A stretch of 5,890 nt of DNA from Flectobacillus sp. (lineage in GTDB: Bacteria; Bacteroidota; Bacteroidia; Cytophagales; Spirosomataceae). The first letter of the stretch is position 1. Each line of letters starts with the position of its first letter. Below are positions 1 to 5,890 of this stretch, piece by piece. The stretch spans positions 1 through 5,890 of the forward strand of contig JARXAV010000175.1 in NCBI GenBank assembly GCA_029865665.1. The letters are read 5' to 3'. Under the pieces are notes generated by a model that was not told the origin of the DNA, did not search any database, and was given only the letters and a program-made list of their open reading frames with translations. The position numbers were made by a program, and so were the translations under genes.

Positions 1-41
1 TAACCACACAAGAATAAAGTATATTAGTATAAATAAGCTAA

Positions 42-2666
42 ATGGAAAACGAGGACATCACAAAAAACTTAGACGCAAACGATCAAAATCCACCTATTGA
101 ATCGCTCCAAGAGCAAGTTGCGGTGGCTGGCTTGTATGAGAATTGGTTTTTAGAATATGCTTCTTATGTAATTTTAGAGCGTGCAGTACCCGCTGTTGAA
201 GATGGATTAAAGCCTGTTCAACGTCGTATTTTACACGCTCTAAATGAAATGGACGATGGCCGTTTTAACAAAGTTGCCAACGTAATTGGGCAAACCATGC
301 AGTATCACCCACACGGGGATGCGTCGATTAACGATGCCATGGTAAACATCGGTCAAAAAGATTTATTACTCGACTGTCAGGGAAACTGGGGCGATATTCG
401 CACGGGTGACGGGGCTGCTGCTGCTCGTTATATCGAAGTTCGTCTATCCAAATTTGCTCATGATGTAGTCTTTAACCCACAAACTACCGAATGGCAACTT
501 TCTTATGACGGTCGTAAAAAAGAACCCGTAACACTTCCTGTAAAATTCCCCTTGCTTCTAACACTTGGGGTAGAAGGGATTGCCGTTGGGCTTTCGACCA
601 AAATCATGCCTCACAACTTCTGTGAGTTAATTGAAGCGTCGATTGATATTCTGAAAGGAAAAGCTATTCAAATATTTCCAGACTTTTTAACAGGTGGTTA
701 CGTTGACGTAAGTAATTACAACGACGGACACCGAGGGGGTAAAATCAGGGTTCGTGCCAAAATTGAAGAACTTGATAAGAAAACCTTAGTTATCAAAGAA
801 ATCCCTTTTGCCACTACGACTACCAGCCTAATTGAGTCCATCATCAAGGCGAATGATGCTGGTAAAATCAAAATCAAAAAGGTAATTGATAACACCGCAA
901 AAGAGGTAGAAATTCAAGTGCAGTTAGCGCCTGGTACTTCGCCAGATGTAACGATTGACGCTCTTTATGCTTTTACCGATTGTGAGATTCCTATTTCACC
1001 GAATGCCTGTGTCATTATTCAAGACAAACCGCATTTTGTGGGCGTTTCGGATGTATTAAAAGTATGTACGCAACAAACGGTTAAATTACTCGAACAAGAA
1101 CTCCAAATTCGTAAAGAAGAATTGATGGAAAAAGTCTTGTTTAGTTCATTAGAGAAGATTTTTATCGAAAATAAAATCTATCGTAAAATTGAAGAATGTG
1201 AAACCTTCGAGGCTGTTATAGCTACAGTAGATAAAGGCTTACAGAAATATAAATCGCAATTTTATCGTCAAATTGTAGAAGATGATATTTTGCGTTTGCT
1301 AGAAATTCGTATCAAACGTATTTCTAAATATGACTCCTTCAAAGCGGACGAACTGATGAGACGCTTACAGGAAGAACTCATTGAAGTAGAGGACAACCTA
1401 GCAAATATCATTCGTTATTCGATTGATTATTACAAAACGCTTCTGAAAAAGTATGGTAAAGGAAGAGAACGAAAAACAGAAATTCGTAATTTCAATACCA
1501 TCTCAGCAGCCGTTGTAGCCGCAGCCAACCAAAAACTATATATTGACCGTGAAGGTGGGTTTATCGGCTATGGTCTGAAAAAAGACGAATACGTAATGGA
1601 TTGCTCAGATATTGACGACATTATTGTATTCAAAAAAGATGGTCGCTGTGTAGTCACTAAAATACAGGATAAGGTTTTCGTAGGAAAAGACATAATTTAC
1701 TGCTCGGTATTCAAAAAGAACGACGACCGTAAGGTATATAACCTTGCCTACTTCGATGCCAAATCGGGTATTTCGTATGTAAAACGCTTTAAGATTACGG
1801 CTGTTACTCGTGACCGTGAGTACGACTTAACACTTGGAAATCCGAAATCTAAGATTCTCTATTTCTCGGCAAACGACAACGGAGAAGCCGAAGTTATTCA
1901 AATTAATTTGACCTCTACCTGTACAGCGAGAGTAAAACAATTTGAATACGATTTCAAGACATTAGCCATCAAAGGACGTGACTCAATGGGTAATTTATTG
2001 ACCAAATTCCCTGTTAGAAAAATAATTATGAAATCGGCAGGGGTATCTACCCTAGGAGGGCTAAATATTTGGTATGACCCAACTGTTGGCCGTTTGAACA
2101 GAGATGAACATGGTCAGTTATTAGGTAATTTTGAGGCAAAAGACACCATTCTTGTAGTTTATAACGACGGACAATACGAATTAACAAACTTTGAATTGAC
2201 CAACCGTTACGAACCAAAAGACATTAGTGTTTTGTGTAAATTTAATCCGAATACCGTAATCACAGCAGTATATTACGACAGTAGTTCGAAATTACATTAT
2301 GTGAAACGTTTCAAAATTGAAACGACGACCGTTGATAAGAAATTCTTATTTATTGCCGATGAAAAGGGTTCTAAGTTACTCTATGCGGCCGTAGATGATT
2401 CGCCAAGAATTGAACTTTCGTTCAAAAAAGATGAACGTGGTGCTAAACTAGAAACCGAAGAACTTTTCTTAGATGAATTAGCAGAAGTAAGAGGCTGGAA
2501 AGCTCAAGGGGCGAAATTATCAACGCATAAAGTACAAGGAATTAAAGTCTTAGAACCTAGAATTATTGCTAAAGTAGCCGAAGAAGAAGTAATTACAGAA
2601 CAAGTAGAAGAAATTACTTCATCTGAAACAGAAGAGTCAGGAACAACCCAACTAGGATTATTTTAA
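42..2666 (+). CDS. parC: DNA topoisomerase IV subunit A (ParC/GyrA family)
   Basis: This is the DNA-cleaving subunit of the type IIA topoisomerase that decatenates daughter chromosomes; it works in the cytoplasm as an A2B2 complex with ParE. The 874-residue protein has the winged-helix cleavage domain near the N-terminus, with the HPHGD motif at 89-93 and the catalytic tyrosine at Tyr130 in the AARYIEVRLS motif (Arg129 beside it). The tower and coiled-coil region follow to about residue 490. A beta-pinwheel-like C-terminal domain spans roughly 495-845, with repeats of the DGR...VxKI and YVKRFKI type. The gyrase-specific GyrA box (QRRGGRG) is not seen, which favours ParC over GyrA. The tail from about 847 is acidic and ends in QLGLF. 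The start is fixed by an in-frame TAA directly before the ATG. The position equivalent to E. coli GyrA Ser83 is Ala94, and the Asp87 equivalent is Asp98. A parE gene would be the natural neighbour but is not visible in the 41 bases upstream. Confidence 0.93.
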   Translation: MENEDITKNLDANDQNPPIESLQEQVAVAGLYENWFLEYASYVILERAVPAVEDGLKPVQRRILHALNEMDDGRFNKVANVIGQTMQYHPHGDASINDAMVNIGQKDLLLDCQGNWGDIRTGDGAAAARYIEVRLSKFAHDVVFNPQTTEWQLSYDGRKKEPVTLPVKFPLLLTLGVEGIAVGLSTKIMPHNFCELIEASIDILKGKAIQIFPDFLTGGYVDVSNYNDGHRGGKIRVRAKIEELDKKTLVIKEIPFATTTTSLIESIIKANDAGKIKIKKVIDNTAKEVEIQVQLAPGTSPDVTIDALYAFTDCEIPISPNACVIIQDKPHFVGVSDVLKVCTQQTVKLLEQELQIRKEELMEKVLFSSLEKIFIENKIYRKIEECETFEAVIATVDKGLQKYKSQFYRQIVEDDILRLLEIRIKRISKYDSFKADELMRRLQEELIEVEDNLANIIRYSIDYYKTLLKKYGKGRERKTEIRNFNTISAAVVAAANQKLYIDREGGFIGYGLKKDEYVMDCSDIDDIIVFKKDGRCVVTKIQDKVFVGKDIIYCSVFKKNDDRKVYNLAYFDAKSGISYVKRFKITAVTRDREYDLTLGNPKSKILYFSANDNGEAEVIQINLTSTCTARVKQFEYDFKTLAIKGRDSMGNLLTKFPVRKIIMKSAGVSTLGGLNIWYDPTVGRLNRDEHGQLLGNFEAKDTILVVYNDGQYELTNFELTNRYEPKDISVLCKFNPNTVITAVYYDSSSKLHYVKRFKIETTTVDKKFLFIADEKGSKLLYAAVDDSPRIELSFKKDERGAKLETEELFLDELAEVRGWKAQGAKLSTHKVQGIKVLEPRIIAKVAEEEVITEQVEEITSSETEESGTTQLGLF

Positions 2667-2676
2667 AAAAGCATAA

Positions 2677-2709
2677 AGCGATTGTCTGATATAAGGTCAG
2701 ACAATCGCT
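2677..2709 (+). terminator. Perfect 13-bp hairpin just after parC
   Basis: The arms AGCGATTGTCTGA (2677-2689) and TCAGACAATCGCT (2697-2709) are exactly complementary around a 7-base loop, starting 11 bases after the parC stop codon. The position suggests a parC transcription terminator. On the plus strand the stem is followed by C and seven A residues rather than a T-run. On the minus strand it is followed by TTTATGCTTTTTT, so by the classical rule it is a better terminator for transcripts coming from the right. It could act in both directions or as a 3'-end stabilising or processing stem. Confidence 0.6.
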
Positions 2710-2833
2710 CAAAAAAATCGCCATTACTCTGAAAAAAACACTTCGTATATCAACCCGTAGATCGTTAATTTTAACTATATCCATAGTAAAACGATTAATC
2801 AAGGGGCTTATAGCCTTAGGGTTTTCGACGATT

Positions 2834-3394
2834 GTGCTTATTTTACTCTGCAATATTTGGATTGTTTTATCGACAGAAAATCGAAACTATTACAGCCTTG
2901 AAGAACTTCCTCCAAACGATGTAGCCCTTGTACTTGGCACTAGTAAATCGGTGGCACGAGGTAAAGAAAACCTGTTTTTCAAATACCGAATGGAAGCGGC
3001 GGCTTTGCTTTACAAAGAAGGAAAAGTGAAATTTTTAATTTTGAGTGGAAACCATGACTCGGTATTTTATAATGAACCCGCCGACATGAAAGAAGCCTTG
3101 ATGCGTTTGGGCGTACCAGAAAGTGTGATGATGATGGACTACGCAGGTTACAGAACTTACGACTCCATAAAACGGTGCAAGGCTGTTTTTAATCAGGAAA
3201 AATTTACCATTATTTCTCAACCTACGCATAATGCCCGTGCCTTATTTTTGGCACAACACCTTCATTTAGATGCCATTGCTTTTGCGGCAAAAGATGTGCA
3301 AACAGGTTATAAAACCTATTTCAGAGAATACTTAGCTCGCCCCAAAGCCATTTTAGATGTCTATCTTTTCGAACGCTCAAAATACAAAGACTAA
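2834..3394 (+). CDS. sanA: SanA-like DUF218 envelope protein
   Basis: This is a membrane-anchored DUF218 (YdcF/SanA) protein. E. coli SanA supports the envelope permeability barrier and its loss causes vancomycin sensitivity; the biochemical activity is not settled. From the GTG at 2834 the protein is 186 residues. Family motifs appear in the expected order: ALVLGTSK (31-38), an RMEAA...LYKEGKV helix (52-65), LILSGNH (68-74), YNEPADM (79-85), DYAGYRTYDS (102-111), IISQPTHNARALFLA (126-140) and REYLARPKAILD (164-175). The GTG start leaves only about 12 hydrophobic residues at the N-terminus. The same frame stays open back to 2690 and encodes a fuller anchor with a basic leader (IVKRLIKG, from 2783), followed by about 20 hydrophobic residues. 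No ATG lies upstream in that frame, so the true start is uncertain: possibly ATA at 2783, CTG at 2729, or this GTG. No -7 box was seen before it, so it may depend on read-through from parC. Confidence 0.8.
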   Translation: MLILLCNIWIVLSTENRNYYSLEELPPNDVALVLGTSKSVARGKENLFFKYRMEAAALLYKEGKVKFLILSGNHDSVFYNEPADMKEALMRLGVPESVMMMDYAGYRTYDSIKRCKAVFNQEKFTIISQPTHNARALFLAQHLHLDAIAFAAKDVQTGYKTYFREYLARPKAILDVYLFERSKYKD

Positions 3395-3405
3395 AATAAT
3401 AATTT

Positions 3406-3435
3406 TAAATTATGAATTTTGGATTTAATAATTTA
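3406..3435. terminator. Possible weak AT-only hairpin between convergent genes
   Basis: TAAATTAT (3406-3413) and ATAATTTA (3428-3435) are exact inverted repeats separated by 14 bases. They lie in the gap between the ends of the convergent sanA-like and ABC ATPase genes. An 8-bp stem of only A-T pairs is thermodynamically weak, and such pairs arise by chance in very AT-rich DNA. The location is the only reason to suspect a shared terminator. Confidence 0.2.
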
Positions 3436-3499
3436 GCTATCAGTCTTTTATAAAAAAGATAAATGTCAATTAATTTTGCACGAGTATAAAAATGATAAA

Positions 3500-4249
3500 T
3501 TAATGAAATTTAGCTTTAAAAGCGTTTAATGGCTCAATGGCACTTTGCACAAATTGCTGAATGTAGGCATTCTCCTTTTCGTGGAAAATTTCATCTGGTG
3601 TAGCAATTTTCAACAAATCGCCTTTGTGCATTACCGCTACTTTATCGGCCACCAATAAAGCCTCAATCATATCGTGCGTTACAAATACACAAGCAATATC
3701 TTCTTTTTGAATAATGGTAATCAACTGATTACGCAAATGTTGACGATTAATAGAATCTAAGTTACTAAAAGGTTCATCCAACAATAAAACCAGCGGTTCA
3801 TCTGCAATAGACCTAGCAATGGCGGTGCGTTGTTTTTCTCCACCTGAAGCCTCTCGTGGTTTTTTGTCTTTAATCTGGGTAATTCCGCAAAGTTCTAATA
3901 AATAAGCCACTCGCTTCTGACGATACTCAGCGTTATATTCGGTAAGAGCCAGATCAATATTTTCCCAAATTTTAAAATCAGGCTTTAAGCGATAATCTTG
4001 AGGAACAAGCTTGATATCAGGCAATTCACGAATTAAGCGATTGAAATATAAATCTATGAGTTCATTGTTCAAAATAAGACTTCCCACATCTGGACGAATA
4101 TTTCCCGAAATCATATTCAAAAGGGTCGTTTTTCCTGAACCACTCTCTCCTACGATCGCTAAAATTTCGCCTTTATTAACGGTGAAAGAAACTGCGTTCA
4201 CTACTCGTTCATTCTCGTAGTATTTGGATAACTCCTGTATTTGTAGCAA
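3500..4249 (-). CDS. ABC transporter ATP-binding protein, solo
   Basis: This is the nucleotide-binding subunit of an ABC transporter; it would hydrolyse ATP on the cytoplasmic face of a membrane permease. The 249-residue protein carries a complete motif set: Walker A GESGSGKT (34-41), Q-loop Gln84 in VPQD, signature ASGGEKQR (134-141, differing from the usual LSGGQ), Walker B LVLLLDEP (153-160), D-loop SNLD (162-165) and switch His192. The HDMIEAL and TPDEIF segments resemble the PotA/FbpC/CysA-like importer ATPases. It lacks the roughly 100-residue C-terminal TOBE regulatory domain of the long members. Substrate cannot be assigned because no permease or binding-protein gene is in the window. 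The start is a TTG giving MLQIQ; an in-frame stop lies only five codons upstream (4262-4264) with no ATG between. It lies 92 bases downstream of the cupin gene on the same strand, and no strong promoter was seen in that gap, so co-transcription is possible. Confidence 0.88.
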   Translation of the reverse strand: MLQIQELSKYYENERVVNAVSFTVNKGEILAIVGESGSGKTTLLNMISGNIRPDVGSLILNNELIDLYFNRLIRELPDIKLVPQDYRLKPDFKIWENIDLALTEYNAEYRQKRVAYLLELCGITQIKDKKPREASGGEKQRTAIARSIADEPLVLLLDEPFSNLDSINRQHLRNQLITIIQKEDIACVFVTHDMIEALLVADKVAVMHKGDLLKIATPDEIFHEKENAYIQQFVQSAIEPLNAFKAKFH

Positions 4250-4341
4250 AATTGAAATGAATTAAACCTAGTTAAAATCAAAGACAAAGGGCTAGGCTGA
4301 ATCTGAATTGGAGTGTAAAAATTCCCCATCACATCAACGAT

Positions 4342-4956
4342 TTATGCCGCCACACGTTGCAAAATCACCTTGCATGGAATACTTGACGTAACAGTAACCG
4401 TATGTTTTTTATGAAGTGGTATTCCAAAATAATCTCCTGCCCCTAAAGGGTAAACCACATTTTCGACCTCAATGTTACAAGATCCCTCTAAAATAAAAAA
4501 TTTCTCAAATTCGTCGTCATGTATTTCCTGAGGAGCAAAGCTTTTTATCCATACCAAGGCTGTCATCGCTTGAGGAGTATGAGCAATAATACGTGCATGA
4601 AAATCTTCTAAGGCCTCTGGCAAGACAAAATCTTCTCGGTCAATAAATTCAACAAAATCACCCGCTTGCGTTGAAGCAGATAAAATTGGAGGATTCACTG
4701 GTGATTCACCACCTTCTAAACGCTCTATGTAATTGAAAGTAGCCATTAAAAAAGGCTTAATGGTTACGTCGGGTTCAACAGCACCTGCCATCGCATAAGC
4801 CTCTAAACTCTGGGCAATAGCGGCTAACTCTGCTCTAATTTCAGGATACTCCGCCGCCAAAGACTCTACAGCAAGCGTTTCTTCTGGTGAAGTTTCCTCC
4901 AACACATACAATTCTAAAATACCAGAATTAATGTAATCTTGAATGTCTGTTGCCAT
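4342..4956 (-). CDS. Cupin-domain protein with anti-sigma-like N-terminus
   Basis: This is a putative soluble regulator of 204 residues. Residues about 4-55 (DYINSGILELYVLEETSPEE, then an LAAEYPEIRAEL helix) resemble the N-terminal sigma-binding segment of RskA-type anti-sigma factors. No zinc-binding HxxxCxxC motif and no transmembrane helix are visible. Residues about 137-200 form a single cupin fold. Its motif 1 is H146-D-D148...E151...G158, with Asp where the second His usually sits. Its motif 2 is IPLHKKH, with Pro180 and His185. The architecture recalls ChrR, an anti-sigma factor whose C-terminal cupin senses oxidative conditions, but this is inference from layout. A sigma factor gene would normally lie next to such a protein, yet the upstream neighbour is the divergent xylB and the downstream one the ABC ATPase. 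The alternative is a simple cupin enzyme or ligand-binding protein. The ATG at 4956 is well supported by the promoter just upstream. Confidence 0.75.
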   Translation of the reverse strand: MATDIQDYINSGILELYVLEETSPEETLAVESLAAEYPEIRAELAAIAQSLEAYAMAGAVEPDVTIKPFLMATFNYIERLEGGESPVNPPILSASTQAGDFVEFIDREDFVLPEALEDFHARIIAHTPQAMTALVWIKSFAPQEIHDDEFEKFFILEGSCNIEVENVVYPLGAGDYFGIPLHKKHTVTVTSSIPCKVILQRVAA

Positions 4957-4995
4957 GCCTTCTACTAGATAAATATTTATGTTTGGGTATTAAAA

Positions 4996-5026
4996 CAAAG
5001 TTATCGTAGTTCGAAACAAAAAGCAA
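4996..5026 (-). promoter_or_regulatory. Predicted promoter of the cupin gene
   Basis: Reading leftwards, TTG (5026-5024) is followed after 20 bases by TAACTTTG (5003-4996), an exact match to the Bacteroidota -7 consensus TAnnTTTG at an acceptable spacing. Transcription would start near 4990, giving a leader of about 35 bases before the ATG at 4956. A TTCGAA palindrome lies in the spacer (5010-5015). No Shine-Dalgarno at a useful distance is seen. Confidence 0.5.
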
Positions 5027-5089
5027 CTCAAAGTTTTAATTTAAGGCACAAATTATCAATTATATTCAGGAAACAAAAACTATCTATTC

Positions 5090-5107
5090 GTTGGTAAAAT
5101 TAGCAAC
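5090..5107. promoter_or_regulatory. 18-bp near-palindrome, candidate operator before xylB
   Basis: GTTGGTAAAATTAGCAAC reads as an inverted repeat with 7 of 9 base pairs matching: GTTG/CAAC outer arms and TAA/TTA inner arms, with mismatches at the fifth and the central pair. It sits 105 bases before the xylB start and 56 bases before its predicted -7 box. This is a plausible place for a dimeric sugar-responsive regulator. The regulator is not in the window and the role is inference. Confidence 0.35.
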
Positions 5108-5129
5108 TTCATTTTTGAGCAAAGATTTA

Positions 5130-5147
5130 CATAGAACACCATAGAAC
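5130..5147. repeat. Two CATAGAAC direct repeats, 10-bp period
   Basis: CATAGAAC occurs at 5130-5137 and again at 5140-5147, one helical turn apart. The second copy ends 16 bases before the predicted xylB -7 box, covering the region where a -33 element would be expected but none is seen. It may be a regulator site placed side by side on the DNA, or chance. Confidence 0.4.
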
Positions 5148-5163
5148 TCTTTAAATATTTCAG

Positions 5164-5171
5164 TATATTTG
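5164..5171 (+). promoter_or_regulatory. Predicted -7 box of xylB
   Basis: TATATTTG matches the Bacteroidota -7 consensus TAnnTTTG exactly and ends 41 bases before the xylB ATG. No TTG lies 17-23 bases upstream, so the -33 part is missing. This would fit a promoter that needs an activator. Confidence 0.45.
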
Positions 5172-5212
5172 CCTTTAAAAATAAGACAAAAACAAGATAT
5201 AACGCTATAACT

Positions 5213-5890
5213 ATGTTACTTTTAGGTTTAGACTTAGGCACATCGTCCATCAAAGCATCTGTAGTCGATGGAGCTACAGGAAAATTGGTTGCTTCGGCAC
5301 AATATCCAGAAACGGAAAACACGATTGACTCTCCAGAAGCAGGTTGGGCAGAACAAGACCCCGAAATGTGGTGGAATTGTGTGCAACAAGCTATTTTACG
5401 CTGCAATAACTCAGGTAACTATAATCCAAAAGATATTAGAGCGATTGGTATTGCTTATCAAATGCACGGTTTAGTAATGGTTGACCGTAACTTATCCGTT
5501 TTACGTCCTTCTATTATTTGGTGCGATAGCCGTGCGGTGACTATCGGTAACAAAGCATTTGATGCCATTGGGCAATCAAAATGCCTTACTCATTTACTTA
5601 ACTCTCCTGGTAACTTTACCGCTTCAAAACTCGCTTGGGTAAAAGAAAACGAACCAAAAGTATATGGTTCTGTATATAAAGTTATGCTCCCTGGCGATTT
5701 TATAGGTATGAAGTTGACAGGCTCAATTACAACTTCCAATTCTGCTTTGTCAGAAGGTATTTTCTGGGATTTCCAAACGAATGATGTATCAGAAGATATT
5801 TTAAAATACTATGGTTTCCCGAAAACAATTTTACCAGAAATCAAACCAGTATTCTCAAGTCATGGCGAACTAAGTAGCTCAATGGCAGAC
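5213..5890 (+). CDS. xylB: Xylulokinase (partial, 3' end outside window)
   Basis: This FGGY-family sugar kinase phosphorylates D-xylulose to D-xylulose 5-phosphate with ATP, feeding xylose into the pentose phosphate pathway. The frame is open from the ATG at 5213 to the window edge, giving 226 of an expected roughly 490-500 residues, so only the N-terminal actin-like domain is seen. Visible motifs are the phosphate-binding loop GLDLGTSSIK (5-14), WAEQDPEMWW (45-54), QMHG (83-86, matching the substrate-contacting Met77-His78 of E. coli XylB), RPSIIWCDSRA (98-108), FTASKLAWVKE (about 137-147) and LPGDFIGMKLTG (about 160-171). These fit xylulokinase better than glycerol or gluconate kinases. The catalytic aspartate (Asp233 in E. 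coli) lies beyond the edge. The gene is divergent from the cupin gene; in this phylum xylA and a xylose transporter often follow xylB, but that cannot be seen here. No Shine-Dalgarno precedes the ATG, as expected for Bacteroidota. Confidence 0.92.
   Translation, partial: MLLLGLDLGTSSIKASVVDGATGKLVASAQYPETENTIDSPEAGWAEQDPEMWWNCVQQAILRCNNSGNYNPKDIRAIGIAYQMHGLVMVDRNLSVLRPSIIWCDSRAVTIGNKAFDAIGQSKCLTHLLNSPGNFTASKLAWVKENEPKVYGSVYKVMLPGDFIGMKLTGSITTSNSALSEGIFWDFQTNDVSEDILKYYGFPKTILPEIKPVFSSHGELSSSMAD

Noticed and set aside
20..27. TATATTAG as a -7 box for parC
   Set aside because: It has one mismatch to TAnnTTTG, and the -33 region would fall outside the window, so it cannot be judged.
2614..2853. 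Minus-strand open frame of 79 codons over the parC end and the following gap
   Set aside because: It spans the hairpin and the antisense of parC and the sanA anchor; its hydrophobic stretches are the complement of A-rich DNA and match no family I know.
3035..3229. Minus-strand open frame of 64 codons inside the sanA-like gene
   Set aside because: It is fully antisense to conserved DUF218 motifs; composition such as a His run from ATG-rich antisense is typical of a shadow frame.
3399..3413. Palindrome ATAATTT-T-AAATTAT
   Set aside because: With a one-base centre it cannot fold as a hairpin, and AT-only palindromes are expected by chance in this gap.
4011..4220. Plus-strand open frame of 69 codons inside the ABC ATPase gene
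   Set aside because: It is antisense to the Walker A region; no domain or upstream signal.
4264..4320. Possible promoter for the ABC gene (TAGGTTTA on the minus strand)
   Set aside because: It is one base off the -7 consensus, and the nearest TTG upstream is 14 bases away, outside the usual 17-23 range.
5080..5474. Minus-strand frame 5080-5406 and plus-strand frame 5268-5474
   Set aside because: Both overlap the convincing xylB N-terminus, which runs through the window edge in another frame.
1..5890. Mobile elements, CRISPR arrays, tRNA or rRNA genes, multigene defence system
   Set aside because: No transposase or integrase, terminal repeats, spaced repeat array, RNA gene motifs or known defence domains were seen; the coding style is uniform across the window.

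Overview
This window looks like an ordinary chromosomal housekeeping stretch from a member of the Bacteroidota, most likely a Cytophagales-type bacterium. The reasons are AT-rich DNA with uniform coding style, no convincing Shine-Dalgarno sites before the starts, two intergenic boxes matching the Bacteroidota -7 element (TAnnTTTG), and a topoisomerase IV A subunit of the type seen in that phylum. The taxonomic call is inference; no marker RNA is present.

Layout from left to right. A complete topoisomerase IV subunit A gene (parC, + strand, 42-2666) is followed at once by a perfect 13-bp hairpin (2677-2709). Next is a SanA-type DUF218 envelope protein (+ strand, GTG start at 2834, stop at 3394), whose reading frame and membrane helix appear to begin upstream of any standard start codon. 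A short, very AT-rich convergent gap (3395-3499) separates it from two minus-strand genes: a solo ABC-transporter ATPase (3500-4249, TTG start) and, upstream of it, a cupin protein with an anti-sigma-like N-terminus (4342-4956). Their 92-bp gap holds no strong promoter, so they may be co-transcribed. A 256-bp divergent control region (4957-5212) has a good minus-strand promoter for the cupin gene. On the plus side it has a perfect -7 box, an 18-bp near-palindrome and a 10-bp-period direct repeat in front of xylulokinase (xylB), which runs off the right edge (5213-5890).

The genes do not form one obvious pathway: DNA decatenation, envelope barrier function, an unassigned transport ATPase, a putative regulator and D-xylose catabolism. 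I saw no mobile element, CRISPR array, RNA gene or clear novel multigene system. The points most worth checking are the C-terminal QLGLF sliding-clamp-like motif on ParC, the missing start codon of the sanA-like gene, the anti-sigma/cupin protein without an adjacent sigma factor, and the operator-like architecture before xylB.
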